64,000 nt of DNA, from the NCBI GenBank assembly GCA_017504405.1, contig JAFVRG010000011.1, forward strand, positions 62,001 to 126,000, in the 5' to 3' direction. The position numbers and the translations under genes were made by a program. The notes beneath the pieces were generated by a model. The model worked only from the letters and a program-made list of their open reading frames with translations, had not been told where the DNA came from and did no database searches. Of this stretch, positions 43,622-52,052 are shown in pieces (the first letter of the stretch is position 1; every line of letters starts with the position of its first letter). The DNA is from Clostridia bacterium (lineage in GTDB: Bacteria > Bacillota > Clostridia > Oscillospirales > CAG-272).

Positions 43622-44308
43622 TTAAGCGAAGAAAAGCTCGGAGAGAGTCATGGGATCTATGTACTCTCCGTCCTTGTAAACACGCATATTGCCCGATGCT
43701 ATCTCGTCGATAAGCATAACCTTGCCGTCCTTGTCATAGCCGAACTCAAACTTGATATCGTAAAGAACAAGTCCCTTTTCCTTGAGGTCGTCGGCAACAA
43801 TCTGCGTAATCTTCTGAGTCATAAGCTTCATATCGTCATACTGCTCTGCAGTCATAACGCCAAGGTCGATAAGTCCGTCCTTTGTTACCAGAGGATCGCC
43901 CTTTGCATCGTTTTTGAAGGTCATCTCAACGTATGCGGGGAGATCTGCGCCCTCCTCGATATAATCGCTGTATCTGCGGTAGAAGCTGCCAACCGCCTTA
44001 TGACGGCAGATAACCTCAAGTCCCTTACCGAATACCTTACCGGGGATAACCTCCATCGTGGTGTTAGCGAGGTCTGCGCTGACATAGTGAGTCTTTATGC
44101 CTGCCGCATTAACCTTCTCGAAGAAATATATCGACATACGAAGGTTTACGTCACCAACGCCGTCTATTGTAAGTCCAACCGAGTTTTCGCCCGGATCAAA
44201 CACTCCGTCCTTGCCCGTGCAATCGTCCTTGAACTTGAGAAGGTAATTGCCGTTGTCGAGTGCGAATACGTCCTTTGTTTTTCCTGTGTAAACGAGAGTC
44301 TTGTTCAT
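43622..44308 (-). CDS. purC: SAICAR synthetase
   Basis: A 228-residue single-domain enzyme. [20 protein letters not shown] (Gly-rich ATP loop), [46 protein letters not shown] and [14 protein letters not shown] (metal-binding). It joins CAIR and aspartate. It follows purE by 34 bases and precedes the PurF-like gene by 18. No PurK or PurB is seen in the window. Confidence 0.95.
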   Translation of the reverse strand: MNKTLVYTGKTKDVFALDNGNYLLKFKDDCTGKDGVFDPGENSVGLTIDGVGDVNLRMSIYFFEKVNAAGIKTHYVSADLANTTMEVIPGKVFGKGLEVICRHKAVGSFYRRYSDYIEEGADLPAYVEMTFKNDAKGDPLVTKDGLIDLGVMTAEQYDDMKLMTQKITQIVADDLKEKGLVLYDIKFEFGYDKDGKVMLIDEIASGNMRVYKDGEYIDPMTLSELFFA

Positions 44309-44342
44309 TTTTTTGCTCCTTGATATATAAAATTTTAATTAA

Positions 44343-44837
44343 TCACTTGTTAAATTCTGCGGCAATCTCCGCATCCTTGGCAAGAACGCCCTCGGCGTCC
44401 CTTGCTCTCTTCGCATCAAGCCTGTCTGCCAGCGCATCATCGGAAAGCGCAAGTATCTGTGCGGCGAGAATTGCCGCATTCGTTGCGCCGTCAATCGCAA
44501 CGGTTGCAACGGGAATGCCCGAGGGCATCTGCACTGTCGAGAGAAGCGCATCGAGTCCGTCAAGGTTTGTCGACTTGCAGGGAATTCCTATAACGGGCAG
44601 GGTTGTATTTGCCGCAACCGCACCTGCGAGGTGCGCAGCCATTCCTGCGGCGGCTATCATAACGCCAAAGCCGTTCTTGCGAGCATTGAGGGCAAAATCA
44701 CGTGCCTCAACAGGTGTCCTGTGAGCCGAGAAAACGTGAACCTCAAAGGGGATTTCAAATGCTGCGAGCGTATCAATTGCCTTTTTAACTACGGGCATAT
44801 CGCTCGCACTGCCCATAACTATTCCAACCTTTTTCAT
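44343..44837 (-). CDS. purE: N5-CAIR mutase / AIR carboxylase, catalytic subunit PurE
   Basis: About 164 residues. [40 protein letters not shown] and [20 protein letters not shown] followed by VIGIPCKS are class PurE motifs, with His in SAHRTP. It interconverts N5-CAIR (or AIR plus CO2) and CAIR. Without purK in the operon the direct AIR carboxylase mode is possible but not shown. The frame is open further upstream, but GGAGG six bases before the ATG at 44,837 fixes the start. First gene of the pur operon. Confidence 0.95.
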   Translation of the reverse strand: MKKVGIVMGSASDMPVVKKAIDTLAAFEIPFEVHVFSAHRTPVEARDFALNARKNGFGVMIAAAGMAAHLAGAVAANTTLPVIGIPCKSTNLDGLDALLSTVQMPSGIPVATVAIDGATNAAILAAQILALSDDALADRLDAKRARDAEGVLAKDAEIAAEFNK

Positions 44838-44857
44838 AACAAACCTCCAAACAAAAA

Positions 44858-44969
44858 TTAAAAAAGGGCGCACTTATCCAACTTCATAAGTGAGCCCAGA
44901 CGGTCGGCATAACGGTTTACCCGCAAATTCCTGCTCCCTCGTGGTAACCCACACATCCGTCAGTCGCAG
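44858..44969 (-). ncRNA. ZTP (pfl-motif) riboswitch with terminator, upstream of purE
   Basis: The leader reads ACTGACGGATGTG, GGGTTACCACGAGGGAGC, then GCCGACCGTCTGGGC (44894-44969). These are the conserved pieces of the pfl/ZTP motif: P1 strands GACGG/CCGTC, the CCACGAGGGAGC junction and the CUGGGC pseudoknot side. The terminator arms GGGCTCACTTAT (44886-44897) and ATAAGTGCGCCC (44866-44877), with a T6 tract after them, begin inside the CTGGGC of the aptamer. Ligand-stabilised pseudoknot would therefore prevent the terminator. ZTP/ZMP accumulates when 10-formyl-THF is short, fitting control of purN, purH and fhs. Confidence 0.88.
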
Positions 44970-44991
44970 AAACACCTTATCTACGATAAGA

Positions 44992-45020
44992 ATTATATCA
45001 TTGTTTCGACAAATTGTCAA
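44992..45020 (-). promoter_or_regulatory. Sigma-A promoter of the pur operon
   Basis: TTGACA (45015-45020), 17-base spacer ending TGA, TATAAT (44992-44997): full consensus. Confidence 0.88.
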
Positions 45021-45098
45021 TAGCTTTGCAAAATAAATGTGCGCATTTTTTGTATGCACGCCTTTTATTGTGGGAAGACAGTTGCGCTGCACAGAAAA

Positions 45099-45126
45099 GC
45101 CCTCGGTGCGTTTTGCATCGAGGGCT
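45099..45126. terminator. Terminator of the NSS transporter gene
   Basis: Arms AGCCCTCGGTGC and GCATCGAGGGCT (one G:T pair) around TTTTG-like loop, ten bases after the stop codon, with AAAA/TTTTT flanks. Confidence 0.75.
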
Positions 45127-45136
45127 GATTTTTGTT

Positions 45137-46525
45137 TTAGATTTTGATAACTCCGAATACGTCAAGGATTGAGGAGACGAGTATCGCTACGAGGAATACG
45201 GGAGCTACATAGCGAATAACTATCTCGAAAAGTCCCTTGAACTTAAATTTCGCACCCGTTCCGCCGTTCTCTGCGGGAAGCTCTATTTCGTCTACAACAA
45301 TCTTCGGCTTTGCAAAATAGCCGATAAAGATTGCGGTTGCGAGAGCCACGAGAGGCATAAGAACGCTATTGGTGATGAAATCGAAGAAATCGAGAATCGA
45401 AAGTCCGAGCACCGTGAAGGATTCCCAAACGCTGAATCCGAGAGATGAGGGAATACCGAGCAATGCGCAGATGCCGAGAACGATAAGAAGACAGAGCTTG
45501 CGGTCAATTTTGAGCTTATCATGGATTATAGAAACCACCGTTTCCATAAGCGAAATCGAGGATGTGAGTGCCGCAAAGAATACCATTATGAAGAATACGG
45601 CACCGATAACCGCACCGCCGGGCATAGTATCAAATATCTTCGGCAGGGTTATGAACATAAGTCCCGGGCCCTTCTGTGCGAGAGCCGCCTCGTCACCGCC
45701 CGAAAACGCATAGATTGCAGGGATAATCATAAGTCCTGCGAGGATTGCGATTACGGTATCAAAAATCTCTATCTGATGCGCAGAGCTCTCGATATTAACG
45801 TCCTTCTTCATATACGAGCCATAGGTTATCATAATACCCATAGCGAGCGACATTGAGTAGAAGAGCTGTCCCATTGCGCCGACAACCGTCATTACAGAGA
45901 ATTTGGAGAAATCGGGCTTGAGATAATATGCAACTCCTGCTCCTGCTCCGTCAAGAGTTGCCATAGAGTATATAGCAACGAACAGAATCAGCACAACGAG
46001 TGCGGGCATCATAAACTTGCTTACCTTCTCAATACCCTTGTCAACGCCGAGCAAAACGACAAGGGCGGTAAGACCTACAAAAAGTGCAAACCAGAGCAAG
46101 GGCTCGCCTGCCGAGCCGATAAAGCCCGTAAAGTAGGAATCGCCTGCCATCTCAACGGTATTGTTAGCAACGAAGCCAAACAGATATTTAAGCACCCAAC
46201 CGCCGATAACCGAATAATACGGTAAAATTATGATAGGCACAATTGAAGCGAGTATGCCAATGAAGGAAAAACGCTTATCAAGCTTTTTGAATGCGCCGAG
46301 GGCGCTGGTCTGTGTCTTTCTACCTATTGCAATCTCCGCAACCATCAGCGAAAATCCGAAGGTGACGGCGAGAACGATATAAACGAGCAGGAATATTCCT
46401 CCTCCGTATTTAGCCGCAAGGTAGGGAAATCTCCATATGTTTCCGAGACCTACCGCAGAGCCTGCTGCAGCGAGGACAAATCCGATTTTGCCCGTAAAGC
46501 TGCTCCTTTTCTTCTCTGTTTCCAT
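45137..46525 (-). CDS. Sodium-dependent NSS-family transporter
   Basis: A 462-residue neurotransmitter:sodium symporter homologue with about eleven membrane spans, as usual for bacterial members. GKIGFVLAAAGSAVGLGNIW and RFPYLAAKYGGGIFLLVYIV form TM1 and its unwound substrate/sodium site. Other blocks: ISLMETVVSIIHDKL, MGIMITYGSYMKKDVNIESS and LFYSMSLAMG (TM6-like). Bacterial homologues import amino acids with sodium; the substrate is unknown. Monocistronic, with its own promoter and terminator. Confidence 0.92.
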   Translation of the reverse strand: METEKKRSSFTGKIGFVLAAAGSAVGLGNIWRFPYLAAKYGGGIFLLVYIVLAVTFGFSLMVAEIAIGRKTQTSALGAFKKLDKRFSFIGILASIVPIIILPYYSVIGGWVLKYLFGFVANNTVEMAGDSYFTGFIGSAGEPLLWFALFVGLTALVVLLGVDKGIEKVSKFMMPALVVLILFVAIYSMATLDGAGAGVAYYLKPDFSKFSVMTVVGAMGQLFYSMSLAMGIMITYGSYMKKDVNIESSAHQIEIFDTVIAILAGLMIIPAIYAFSGGDEAALAQKGPGLMFITLPKIFDTMPGGAVIGAVFFIMVFFAALTSSISLMETVVSIIHDKLKIDRKLCLLIVLGICALLGIPSSLGFSVWESFTVLGLSILDFFDFITNSVLMPLVALATAIFIGYFAKPKIVVDEIELPAENGGTGAKFKFKGLFEIVIRYVAPVFLVAILVSSILDVFGVIKI

Positions 46526-46575
46526 AAAATCTCCTTTTCAGGCATAATTTTGCCATTATTTTTTATATTTTTTTA

Positions 46576-46604
46576 ATTATACCATATTATTCATATTTTG
46601 TCAA
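46576..46604 (-). promoter_or_regulatory. Sigma-A promoter of the NSS transporter
   Basis: TTGACA (46599-46604), 17-base spacer ending TGG, TATAAT (46576-46581): full consensus. Confidence 0.85.
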
Positions 46605-46632
46605 GAAAAAGCTAATTAATACAAAACAAACC

Positions 46633-46665
46633 GAGACCGCCTGCAAAAAAAGCAATGACGGTCTC
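46633..46665 (-). terminator. Terminator of the polysaccharide deacetylase gene
   Basis: Arms GAGACCG and CGGTCTC with a long loop, then GGTTTGTTTTG on the minus strand; moderate strength. Confidence 0.6.
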
Positions 46666-46684
46666 TCATTTTATTACCCGCGCT

Positions 46685-48262
46685 TTATCGACGTTTCCTT
46701 CTCCTTATGATAAGGAATGCGGTGGCGGATGCTACCGCAACAGCTCCCGCAACCGAAGCAGCGATTATTATACCGACGGAGATGTCGGAATTCTCAGTGC
46801 TGTCCGGATTGTCAGCATTGCCGGAATTTCCCGACCCGTCGGGACTGCTCTCGGACGGTTGCAGCCTCGGAATTGTTACGTTGCTCAGCTCCTCGCCCGA
46901 GGAATTGAATTTCTTATTGCATACCGAGCACTCCTTGTGCGCTAAAACACCCTCGGCTGTTTCGGTAGGCTCTACCCTCGCAACGTCAGAAAGCTTATGT
47001 GCTCCCGGTTCGCTTATCTTCACGCTTTCAAGCAAATTGCCGTCTGCATCAAAGGCGTCCCCGCAATTATTGCATTTATAATGCTCAATCTCTCCCTCGT
47101 TCATGCAATCGGGCTCTTTTCCGTCCATCTTAACAAGGTCATGCTCAGGAGTCAGTACAGCTGTGCTGTTGGGGATAACGTCAATCAGGACATATCTCTT
47201 TCCGCCCTCCTCAAAAACATCCGCTGTGCGAGATTGACCTCCGACAGAATAGGAAAAGCTGCTCTCTACCTGCTCGGTAACGTTAACTCTGACTGTCAGA
47301 GGGTGGTTGAAAACATCGGCTGTCAGCGGAAGGTTGTCAGCAGTTTTAGCCGCCATCTGTACGCTGACTTTTATCTCATCTCCGTCGAGCGTTGCGCTGA
47401 CGGTGGAGTTCTGACGCTCTCTTATGTACTTAGTTGCCTCAGATGCGGTGGCCACCCATATATCGCCTCTGTCACGCACCTGTTTTATGTATGCAAACCA
47501 AGCATCTGCCACGGCATAAGGTATTTCGGTGCTTGCTACATCTCCGACACGGTGTGCGTAAGGACAGTACCAATATCCCTGTGCGGCGGTATCTACCCAC
47601 CCCTTGAGGTATTCAAGCTGATCTACTCCCGATTTGGACGGGGCGGGAGAGTAAACATTGGACCAGCTTCCTTGCGCCCCTAAATTAAAGCCCGGATCAA
47701 GTGTCTGGTTTCCGCTGTAAACACCCCTCATCATATAGTATTTACTCATACCAACAGTACGGGCATCGGCAACACAGGTTCCGTACGGAACTGCAAAGGT
47801 TAAGATGTCGTGACCGGGAAATGCCGCAGACAGAGCATCCGCAGAATCGAGCATCTCCCTTTTATAAGTGGCTTGATTAAGATTGTCCGGATAACCGTCA
47901 CGCATCGCTACATGCGTCGTCGAATGGCTCTGCGGCTCAAGGTGTCCCTTAGCAAAAAGCTCATTCCACATATCAGCAGTTGCATAAGTGCCGTTATTTG
48001 TCATTCGTCCGGCAATTATCATCAAGGATGCTTTAAGGTCATATTTCTCGCACAGCTCCTCAAGGACCAACGCAGTAGGGTATATTCCGTCATCAAAGGT
48101 CATAGATACTATACCCTTTGCTCCGCCGTATACGTTCTCAATTTTAGCCTCAATTGAAGCCTCGTCACTTGCGCTCGCAGTAACAGGCGTGAGAAGGGTG
48201 GCAAGAATAGCAGCCATAATGATTACAGTTAAGCTCCTTTTGAATTTTCTAATACTCTTCAT
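46685..48262 (-). CDS. Secreted, membrane-anchored polysaccharide deacetylase
   Basis: A 525-residue cell-surface protein. A signal peptide (1-31, ending VTASAS) is followed by a NodB/CE4 domain with IVSMTFDDGIYPTALVLEEL (TFDDG 55-59) and HSTTH (113-117), the Asp and His metal ligands. Further on, two Cys modules CNNCGDAFDADGNLL and ECSVCNKKFNSSGEELS (about residues 390-460) resemble short zinc-ribbon-like surface repeats common in Clostridia. A Ser/Pro/Asn-rich spacer and a C-terminal membrane span with basic tail (VGIIIAASVAGAVAVASATA, then RRRKRR) end it. It probably deacetylates peptidoglycan or a surface glycan. Monocistronic. Confidence 0.9.
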   Translation of the reverse strand: MKSIRKFKRSLTVIIMAAILATLLTPVTASASDEASIEAKIENVYGGAKGIVSMTFDDGIYPTALVLEELCEKYDLKASLMIIAGRMTNNGTYATADMWNELFAKGHLEPQSHSTTHVAMRDGYPDNLNQATYKREMLDSADALSAAFPGHDILTFAVPYGTCVADARTVGMSKYYMMRGVYSGNQTLDPGFNLGAQGSWSNVYSPAPSKSGVDQLEYLKGWVDTAAQGYWYCPYAHRVGDVASTEIPYAVADAWFAYIKQVRDRGDIWVATASEATKYIRERQNSTVSATLDGDEIKVSVQMAAKTADNLPLTADVFNHPLTVRVNVTEQVESSFSYSVGGQSRTADVFEEGGKRYVLIDVIPNSTAVLTPEHDLVKMDGKEPDCMNEGEIEHYKCNNCGDAFDADGNLLESVKISEPGAHKLSDVARVEPTETAEGVLAHKECSVCNKKFNSSGEELSNVTIPRLQPSESSPDGSGNSGNADNPDSTENSDISVGIIIAASVAGAVAVASATAFLIIRRRKRR

Positions 48263-48311
48263 TTTTTCAACTCCTCTTTGTGATTTGAGTTACACATCGT
48301 AAATGCGCATG

Positions 48312-48329
48312 AACATTCCCACGAATGTT
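48312..48329. promoter_or_regulatory. Inverted repeat near the deacetylase transcription start
   Basis: Perfect palindrome AACATTC-CCAC-GAATGTT directly downstream of the predicted start; candidate operator for an unknown regulator. Confidence 0.45.
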
Positions 48330-48337
48330 ATGATGTA

Positions 48338-48366
48338 ATTATATCACAGTGTGCGAAAATATTGAA
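48338..48366 (-). promoter_or_regulatory. Probable extended -10 promoter of the deacetylase
   Basis: TGTGATATAAT gives TGN plus TATAAT (48338-48343). At 17 bases the -35 position holds TTCAAT, a poor match, so the extended -10 probably carries the activity. The rest of the gap up to 48,540 is AT-rich and shows nothing else. Confidence 0.5.
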
Positions 48367-48558
48367 TAGCGTTTGTTACACATTTGGTTTGCATTTATTG
48401 AACAGAATTGACCGATAATATTTTTTAAATCCATGCAAAATAAAGTAAAAATGTTTGAAAATACACTCATATTTGTCATTTTTTCACAACAGAAACGGAA
48501 TATAATCAAAAAAATCTGCTAAGGCCAAATTATCATCCGTCAGGCAAGGCGAAGCTCC

Positions 48559-48650
48559 CGTCCGTCGAGGAGAATTTCACGTCCGTCGAGGAGAATTTCA
48601 CGTCCGTTGAGAAGAATTTCACGTCCGTTGAGAAGAATTTCACGTCCGTT
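48559..48650. repeat. 21-bp tandem repeat, four copies plus a partial fifth
   Basis: Units begin at 48559, 48580, 48601, 48622 and 48643, with consensus CGTCCGTYGAGRAGAATTTCA. Copies 1-2 share CGAGG, copies 3-4 share TGAGA, so pairs duplicated stepwise. On the minus strand one frame reads repeated N/DGREILL, but its only start is a TTG inside lysA and it crosses the lysA terminator, so no gene is called. Confidence 0.9.
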
Positions 48651-48652
48651 CA

Positions 48653-48691
48653 CAAAAAAGACCGCAAGCTCACAGCAAATGAGCTTGCGGT
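48653..48691 (-). terminator. Terminator of the lysine operon
   Basis: Perfect 11-base arms ACCGCAAGCTC and GAGCTTGCGGT (48661-48691) followed on the minus strand by CTTTTTT, about 40 bases after the lysA stop. Confidence 0.88.
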
Positions 48692-48729
48692 CTGTCCGAT
48701 AGGGACGGTGTATTGTTATTTCTTTATAT

Positions 48730-50055
48730 TTATACGTCAAGCGCAGTTATATCCTCAACGCTCTCACGGCGTACCGCCACGTAGGAGTCGCCGCCCGACA
48801 GCATAACCACAGGGGGGCGGGGGATACGGTTGTAATTTGATGCCATCGAATAATGGTATGCGCCCGTTGTCAGGGTTGCGAGAATATCGCCTCTGCCTAT
48901 GTTTTCGGGTAAGTCTATATTTTCGGCGATTATATCGCCGCTCTCACAGCAACGGCCCACCACCGAGCAATTCATATCCCTGTCCTCATATACGTTTTTC
49001 GCAGAGAGAACGGTGTATTTAGAGCCGTAGAGGACATATCGGGGGCTGTCGGTCATTCCGCCGTCAACAGATACGTAATTTTTGTATCCCGTTATTTTCT
49101 TAACCGTTCCGACGGTATAGAGCGTCATTCCCGCATCGGCAACTATGCTCCTGCCCGGCTCAAAGCATATATCGGGCATGGGTATTGAAAGCTCCCTGAC
49201 AACGCTGTGCACCCTCTCGCCTACAAGGCGTATGTTGGCGGCAATATCAATCACGGGGTCGCTCGCAACGTAGCGGACGCCAAAGCCGCCGCCGAGATCA
49301 AGACGGCGTGCGGTATATCCGAGCGCATCCCGCATATCCCGTATAAATCCGAGCATTATATCAACGGTTGCAAGATAGACCGAGGCATCAAAAACCTGCG
49401 AGCCAACGTGACAGTGGAAGCCCTCAAGCGATACGTGCGGAAGAGAGAGCGCAAGCTCGGTCATCTCACGTGCCTGTCCCGTTTCTATTGCAGAACCGAA
49501 TTTCGAATCCACCTTACCCGTTGCAACCGCCTCGTAGGTGTGGGGGTCGATTCCCGGGGTTATACGCAGAAGAACCCTCTGCGATGTGCCCCTTTCACCT
49601 GCAATACGCTCGATAGCGTACAGCTCCTCGGCGTTATCCGCAACGAAAAAGCCTACGCCGTTATCCATTGCGTATTCGATATCGGCATCGGTTTTGTTAT
49701 TTGAATGAAAATATGCGTTTTCGAGGGGGAAGCCCGCCTTGACCGCCGTGCAAATTTCGCCCGACGATACGACGTCAATTCCCATACCCTCCTCACGCAT
49801 TATCTCATAAATGCGCTTGAACGAGCATGCCTTTGACGCATACATAACGTGACCCCTGTCACCGAAAACCTCGGCAACTGCATCAAGGTAGGTTCTGCAT
49901 CTCTCACGTATTCTGTCCTCATCCATAAGGTAGAGGGGAGTTTTATATTTTTCTGCGAGAGCGAGCGTGCTCTGCCCTGCGAAAAGGAGCTCGCCATCCT
50001 CGGCTACGCTGATATTTTCGCAGATAATATCACTTGCAATATCTGTTCGTGTCAC
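48730..50055 (-). CDS. lysA: Diaminopimelate decarboxylase
   Basis: A 441-residue fold III PLP enzyme. MYASKACSFKRIYEIMREEG has the PLP Lys; FHSNNKTDADIEYAMDNGVG, GFHCHVGSQVFDASVYL, RRLDLGGGFGVRYV, EPGRSIVADAG and GRCCESGDIIAENI (the CESGD active-site Cys across the dimer) match the family. It releases CO2 from meso-DAP to give L-lysine. Last gene of dapA-dapB-ddh-lysA. About 97 bases without clear signals separate it from ddh. RBS AAAGGAAAG upstream. Confidence 0.95.
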   Translation of the reverse strand: MTRTDIASDIICENISVAEDGELLFAGQSTLALAEKYKTPLYLMDEDRIRERCRTYLDAVAEVFGDRGHVMYASKACSFKRIYEIMREEGMGIDVVSSGEICTAVKAGFPLENAYFHSNNKTDADIEYAMDNGVGFFVADNAEELYAIERIAGERGTSQRVLLRITPGIDPHTYEAVATGKVDSKFGSAIETGQAREMTELALSLPHVSLEGFHCHVGSQVFDASVYLATVDIMLGFIRDMRDALGYTARRLDLGGGFGVRYVASDPVIDIAANIRLVGERVHSVVRELSIPMPDICFEPGRSIVADAGMTLYTVGTVKKITGYKNYVSVDGGMTDSPRYVLYGSKYTVLSAKNVYEDRDMNCSVVGRCCESGDIIAENIDLPENIGRGDILATLTTGAYHYSMASNYNRIPRPPVVMLSGGDSYVAVRRESVEDITALDV

Positions 50056-50152
50056 TTTTATCTTTCCTTTTAATCAAAGAATCGTTATGACCTTAACCGA
50101 GCTTTTTGCCCTCAATTGCCATCGGCTCAAAGGCAAATCGCATCGGCTCCAA

Positions 50153-51130
50153 TCAAAGCATTGTACGGCGCAGCTCGTCGGGTGTAAGGGGCGAGAGGTC
50201 GGAGGGCGCTACGTCAAACACGGTTTTGCAGCCACGCTCTCCCCGTCTGTACATTTTATCAACCGCACGGGCAAACGCCACCAAAACGCTGGCGGTAAAC
50301 TCGGGGTTGGAATCGAGCTTCAAGCTATATTCAATTATATGCTTGTTTTCACCGTTAACGCCCGTACTGCCCGAACGAATGACAAATCCGCCGTGAGGTA
50401 TCCCCTTATGCTTTTCGTCAAGCTCCTGTTGGGTTATAAAATTCACCGTGGTATCGTAATCGGCAAAGTATTTGGGCATCTCCTTAATTTCTCTCTCAAT
50501 GCGAGCTAAATCTGCGCCCTTCTCTGCCACCACGTAGCACTCGCGGGTATGCTTCTCCCTTGTGGAAAGGGTGGGGTTTTCACCTGCGCGCACCTTGTCG
50601 AGCGCCGTTTCAACGGGGACGGTATACTGACGTGCGTCAAGGACGCCATCAATGCGTCTGATTGCGTCGGAATGTCCCTGGCTGACGCCCTTGCCCCAGA
50701 AGGTATAATCCGAGCCGTTTGGCAGGATTGCCGAGGCATAAAGTCGGTTGAGGGAGAACATACCGGGGTCCCAGCCCGCTGATATGAGCGCAACGTGTCC
50801 GCCTGTCCTCGCCGCCGTGTCTGTTGCGGCGAAGTGCGTGGGTATATCTGCGTGGGTGTCAAAGCTGTCAACTATGTTGAAGCTCTCTGCCAATGCAGGC
50901 GACATTTTCGGCAAATCGGTTGCGCTGCCGCCGCAGATAATCAGAACGTCAATATCTTCCTTATATTTTTCAATATCGTTACAGTGAAAAACTCTCGTAT
51001 TGCAGGCGGTTTTCACGCTGTCGGGGCTTCTGCGTGTGAATACACCCAATACCTCGCAGTCGGGAGCGGCGGTTGCCGCTATTTCAACACCCCTGCCGAG
51101 ATTTCCGTAACCGTAAATTGCTATTTTCAT
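50153..51130 (-). CDS. ddh: meso-Diaminopimelate dehydrogenase
   Basis: A 325-residue NADPH-dependent enzyme. KIAIYGYGNLGRGVEIAATA (Rossmann), LGVFTRRSPDSV, ICGGSATDLPKMSPALAESF, VDSFDTHADIPTHFAATDTA, ISAGWDPGMFSLNRLYASAI and FWGKGVSQGHSDAIRRIDGV are conserved Ddh blocks. It aminates tetrahydrodipicolinate directly to meso-DAP, so no succinyl or acetyl branch genes are needed, and none are seen in the operon. Its leader is made of a 41-bp tandem repeat. Confidence 0.96.
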   Translation of the reverse strand: MKIAIYGYGNLGRGVEIAATAAPDCEVLGVFTRRSPDSVKTACNTRVFHCNDIEKYKEDIDVLIICGGSATDLPKMSPALAESFNIVDSFDTHADIPTHFAATDTAARTGGHVALISAGWDPGMFSLNRLYASAILPNGSDYTFWGKGVSQGHSDAIRRIDGVLDARQYTVPVETALDKVRAGENPTLSTREKHTRECYVVAEKGADLARIEREIKEMPKYFADYDTTVNFITQQELDEKHKGIPHGGFVIRSGSTGVNGENKHIIEYSLKLDSNPEFTASVLVAFARAVDKMYRRGERGCKTVFDVAPSDLSPLTPDELRRTML

Positions 51131-51141
51131 ATTATTACCTT

Positions 51142-51290
51142 CAAATTTTCGGATAAATTCAGTCGTTTAATGCGTAGCTGTGCAAATTTTCGGATAAATT
51201 CAGTCGCTTAGTGCACAGCTGTGCAAATTTTCGGTCGAATTCAGCCGTTTAATGCTTAACTGTGCAAATTCCCTGATAAATCAGTCCGCT
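51142..51290. repeat. 41-bp tandem repeat between dapB and ddh
   Basis: Units start at 51142, 51183, 51224 and 51265 (the last partial and diverged), with consensus CAAATTTTCGGATAAATTCAGTCG then YTTARTGCRYAGCTGTG. The right-hand end enters the last codons of dapB, so the array appears to have grown from the dapB 3' end. Copy junctions make short palindromes such as TGCACAGCTGTGCA (51212-51225). Confidence 0.9.
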
Positions 51291-52042
51291 ACTATATCGT
51301 GCATATTGTAGAGCCCTGCGCCCTTGCCGATGAGAAATTCAGCCGCCGCAAGCGCCCCTTCCGCAAAGAGCGCTCTGTCGTGCGCCTCGTGCTTTAAGGT
51401 TATTGTTTGCGTATCGGTGCCCAAAATCACCTCGTGCTCGCCTACTATGTTGCCCATACGGATGGCGTGAATGCCTATCTCCTCGGGCGTGCGCTTACCG
51501 TGTCCGCTTCTGCCAAGAACGGTATATGCGCTCGGGCGTACCGACTGTATCTCGTTTGCCAGCATTATTGCCGTGCCGCTGGGCGCATCGAGCTTTCTTA
51601 TATGATGCTTTTCTATTATTTCAATCTGCGCATCGGGCATTGCCGCCGCCGCCTTCTTAGCCAATTCAACGAGCAGCGCTACTCCGAGCGACATATTCGC
51701 CGAGAAGAACACGGGAATTTTCTTCGCCGCATCTGCGATGAGCGCCAATTCCTCCTCGGTCTGTCCTGTGGTTGCGAGGACTGCGGGCATCCCCTTAGCA
51801 ACTGCAAAGGAAAGAAGCTCTGCCGTGCAGGAATGATGTGAAAAGTCTATTATACAGTCGGCTTCCCCGACGCCAAAAATTTCCTTTGCCTCGGCAAAAC
51901 CGCCCGCAACGGGAATTTCTGCGCCCCTGTCGGAGCGAATGTCAACGCCGCCGACGGTCACAGCGCCCCTGTATCCGCGAAGCGATGCAGAAACGACCTC
52001 TTTTCCCATATGACCGCATATTCCGCTAACAATTATTCTCAT
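51281..52042 (-). CDS. dapB: 4-Hydroxy-tetrahydrodipicolinate reductase
   Basis: A 253-residue reductase. MRIIVSGICGHMGKEVVSAS (NADPH-binding GXXGXXG), IDFSHHSCTAELLSFA, ATTGQTEEELALI, SANMSLGVALLVELAKKA and the substrate site EIIEKHHIRKLDAPSGTAIM. It reduces the dapA product to tetrahydrodipicolinate. The extreme C-terminus (DIVAD) overlaps the edge of the 41-bp repeat array. Ten bases after dapA. Confidence 0.96.
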   Translation of the reverse strand: MRIIVSGICGHMGKEVVSASLRGYRGAVTVGGVDIRSDRGAEIPVAGGFAEAKEIFGVGEADCIIDFSHHSCTAELLSFAVAKGMPAVLATTGQTEEELALIADAAKKIPVFFSANMSLGVALLVELAKKAAAAMPDAQIEIIEKHHIRKLDAPSGTAIMLANEIQSVRPSAYTVLGRSGHGKRTPEEIGIHAIRMGNIVGEHEVILGTDTQTITLKHEAHDRALFAEGALAAAEFLIGKGAGLYNMHDIVAD

Positions 52043-52052
52043 AATTTTTGCC

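Noticed and set aside
48540-48740. 66-residue minus-strand frame with repeated GREILL, over the 21-bp repeat
   Set aside because: Starts with TTG inside the lysA coding end, has no ribosome binding site and is crossed by the lysA terminator hairpin.
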